A stretch of DNA of 6,049 nt, taken from positions 1-6,049 of the forward strand of contig JAEYUK010000168.1 in assembly GCA_023432655.1 (NCBI GenBank), in the 5' to 3' direction. The position numbers and the translations under genes were made by a program. Every line of letters begins with the position of its first letter. Position 1 is the stretch's first letter. This DNA is from Pseudomonadota bacterium. Its GTDB lineage: Bacteria; Bdellovibrionota; Bacteriovoracia; Bacteriovoracales; Bacteriovoracaceae. Below, one piece after another: positions 5,588-6,049 of the stretch. The notes below the pieces were generated by a model, which ran no database searches, had not been told where the DNA came from, and saw only the letters and a program-made list of their open reading frames with translations.

Positions 5588-6049
5588 ATGAAGACAACCT
5601 TCCTAAAATACACTCTCTTTCTTACGGTGCTGGGTTCAGCTCCCTGGGCCTATGCTAGTAAGTCCTTAAGCTATTCGGGAAGATTGGTTACTCCGACTGG
5701 CGCACCAGTAACAGGGGTGGTGGATTTAAGAATAGAGCTTGGCTATACCACTCCATCAGGAATGGGCCCTGTTCTCTGTAGACAGGACTTATCTTCAGTC
5801 AGTTTAAGTCATGGTGTCTTTCATATAAAAATTGATCCAGATTGTTTTCCCATGACTTTCTCCCAGGTCCTTTCAAGTACTCCAGATAATGAAACTCTTG
5901 CTATCAGAGTGACGGATTTAACGGCGGGGAAAACTTATTCCTACCAGGCCCTTCATTCTATCCCTTATGCTCATTTTTCTCAGACGGCTAAGCAACTGGT
6001 TCCCATGAACGCAACCAGTGGTCAGGTCCTTAGATGGAATGGTTCAGCT
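5588..6049 (+). CDS. exported surface/fibre-like protein, 5' part only
   Basis: An open frame of 154 codons runs off the right edge with no stop, so only the N-terminus is present. A signal peptide (residues 1-23, 'GSAPWAYA', cut before Ser24) leads into 'SLSYSGRLVTPTGAPVTG' (26-43), a beta-rich domain with Cys64 and Cys86, then 'LAIRVTD' (104-110), 'YSYQALHSIPYA' (117-128) and 'SGQVLRWNG' (144-152). This order is familiar from large exported proteins of Bdellovibrionota. There, 'GQVLxWNG' often starts a series of fibre-like repeats and a C-terminal tail-fibre chaperone domain may follow. The continuation is inference. The start is an ATG with only a weak GGA 5 nt before it. Two inverted repeats lie just upstream. 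The likely role is surface display or attachment. Confidence 0.8.
   Translation, partial: MKTTFLKYTLFLTVLGSAPWAYASKSLSYSGRLVTPTGAPVTGVVDLRIELGYTTPSGMGPVLCRQDLSSVSLSHGVFHIKIDPDCFPMTFSQVLSSTPDNETLAIRVTDLTAGKTYSYQALHSIPYAHFSQTAKQLVPMNATSGQVLRWNGSA

Noticed and set aside
1..6049. CRISPR array, tRNA/rRNA, insertion sequence or phage attachment site
   Set aside because: No regularly spaced long repeats, cloverleaf sequences, terminal inverted repeats with a transposase, or integrase were seen on either strand.

Overview
The window looks like chromosomal DNA from a moderately AT-rich Gram-negative bacterium. I infer the predatory Bdellovibrionota (Bdellovibrio / Bacteriovorax / Peredibacter type). 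The reasons are the density of small exported proteins with no recognisable family, and the surface protein entering at the right edge. Its start resembles proteins repeatedly found in those genomes (an exported domain with 'SLSYSGRL', 'LAIRVTD', 'HSIPYA' and 'GQVLRWNG' segments). This placement rests on remembered family patterns, not on a search.

Layout. (1) Positions 31-669, minus strand: an exported Cys-containing protein of unknown function, with a possible terminator stem at 1-16. (2) Positions 789-3027, plus strand: two genes 37 nt apart, both with signal peptides. The first is a NADAR/YbiA-like protein, the second a type-B carboxylesterase with an intact Ser-Glu-His triad. (3) A strong hairpin at 3035-3063 separates the esterase from a convergent exported protein of unknown function (3073-3735, minus). 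That gene has a well-spaced predicted promoter and three helically phased ~10-bp repeats upstream of it. (4) A 303-bp gap precedes a membrane fatty-acid desaturase of the acyl-CoA delta-9 type (4039-5178, plus) with an unusual ~100-residue charged, helical C-terminal tail. (5) A small DUF2905-type membrane protein (5180-5413, minus) lies tail to tail with the desaturase, with one base between the stop codons. (6) A plus-strand gene for an exported surface or fibre-like protein starts at 5588 and runs off the right edge. A perfect 10+1+10 palindrome and a second inverted repeat sit just before its start.

How the genes relate. The strand order is - ++ - + - +, so only the NADAR-like/esterase pair looks like an operon. 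The common theme is the cell envelope: four complete exported proteins, one partial exported surface protein, an integral membrane lipid desaturase and a small membrane protein. I see no tRNA, rRNA, CRISPR array, transposase or integrase. I found no clear evidence of a wholly new multi-gene system. The least ordinary points are the exported NADAR-like protein, the tailed desaturase and the palindromes before the surface-protein gene.
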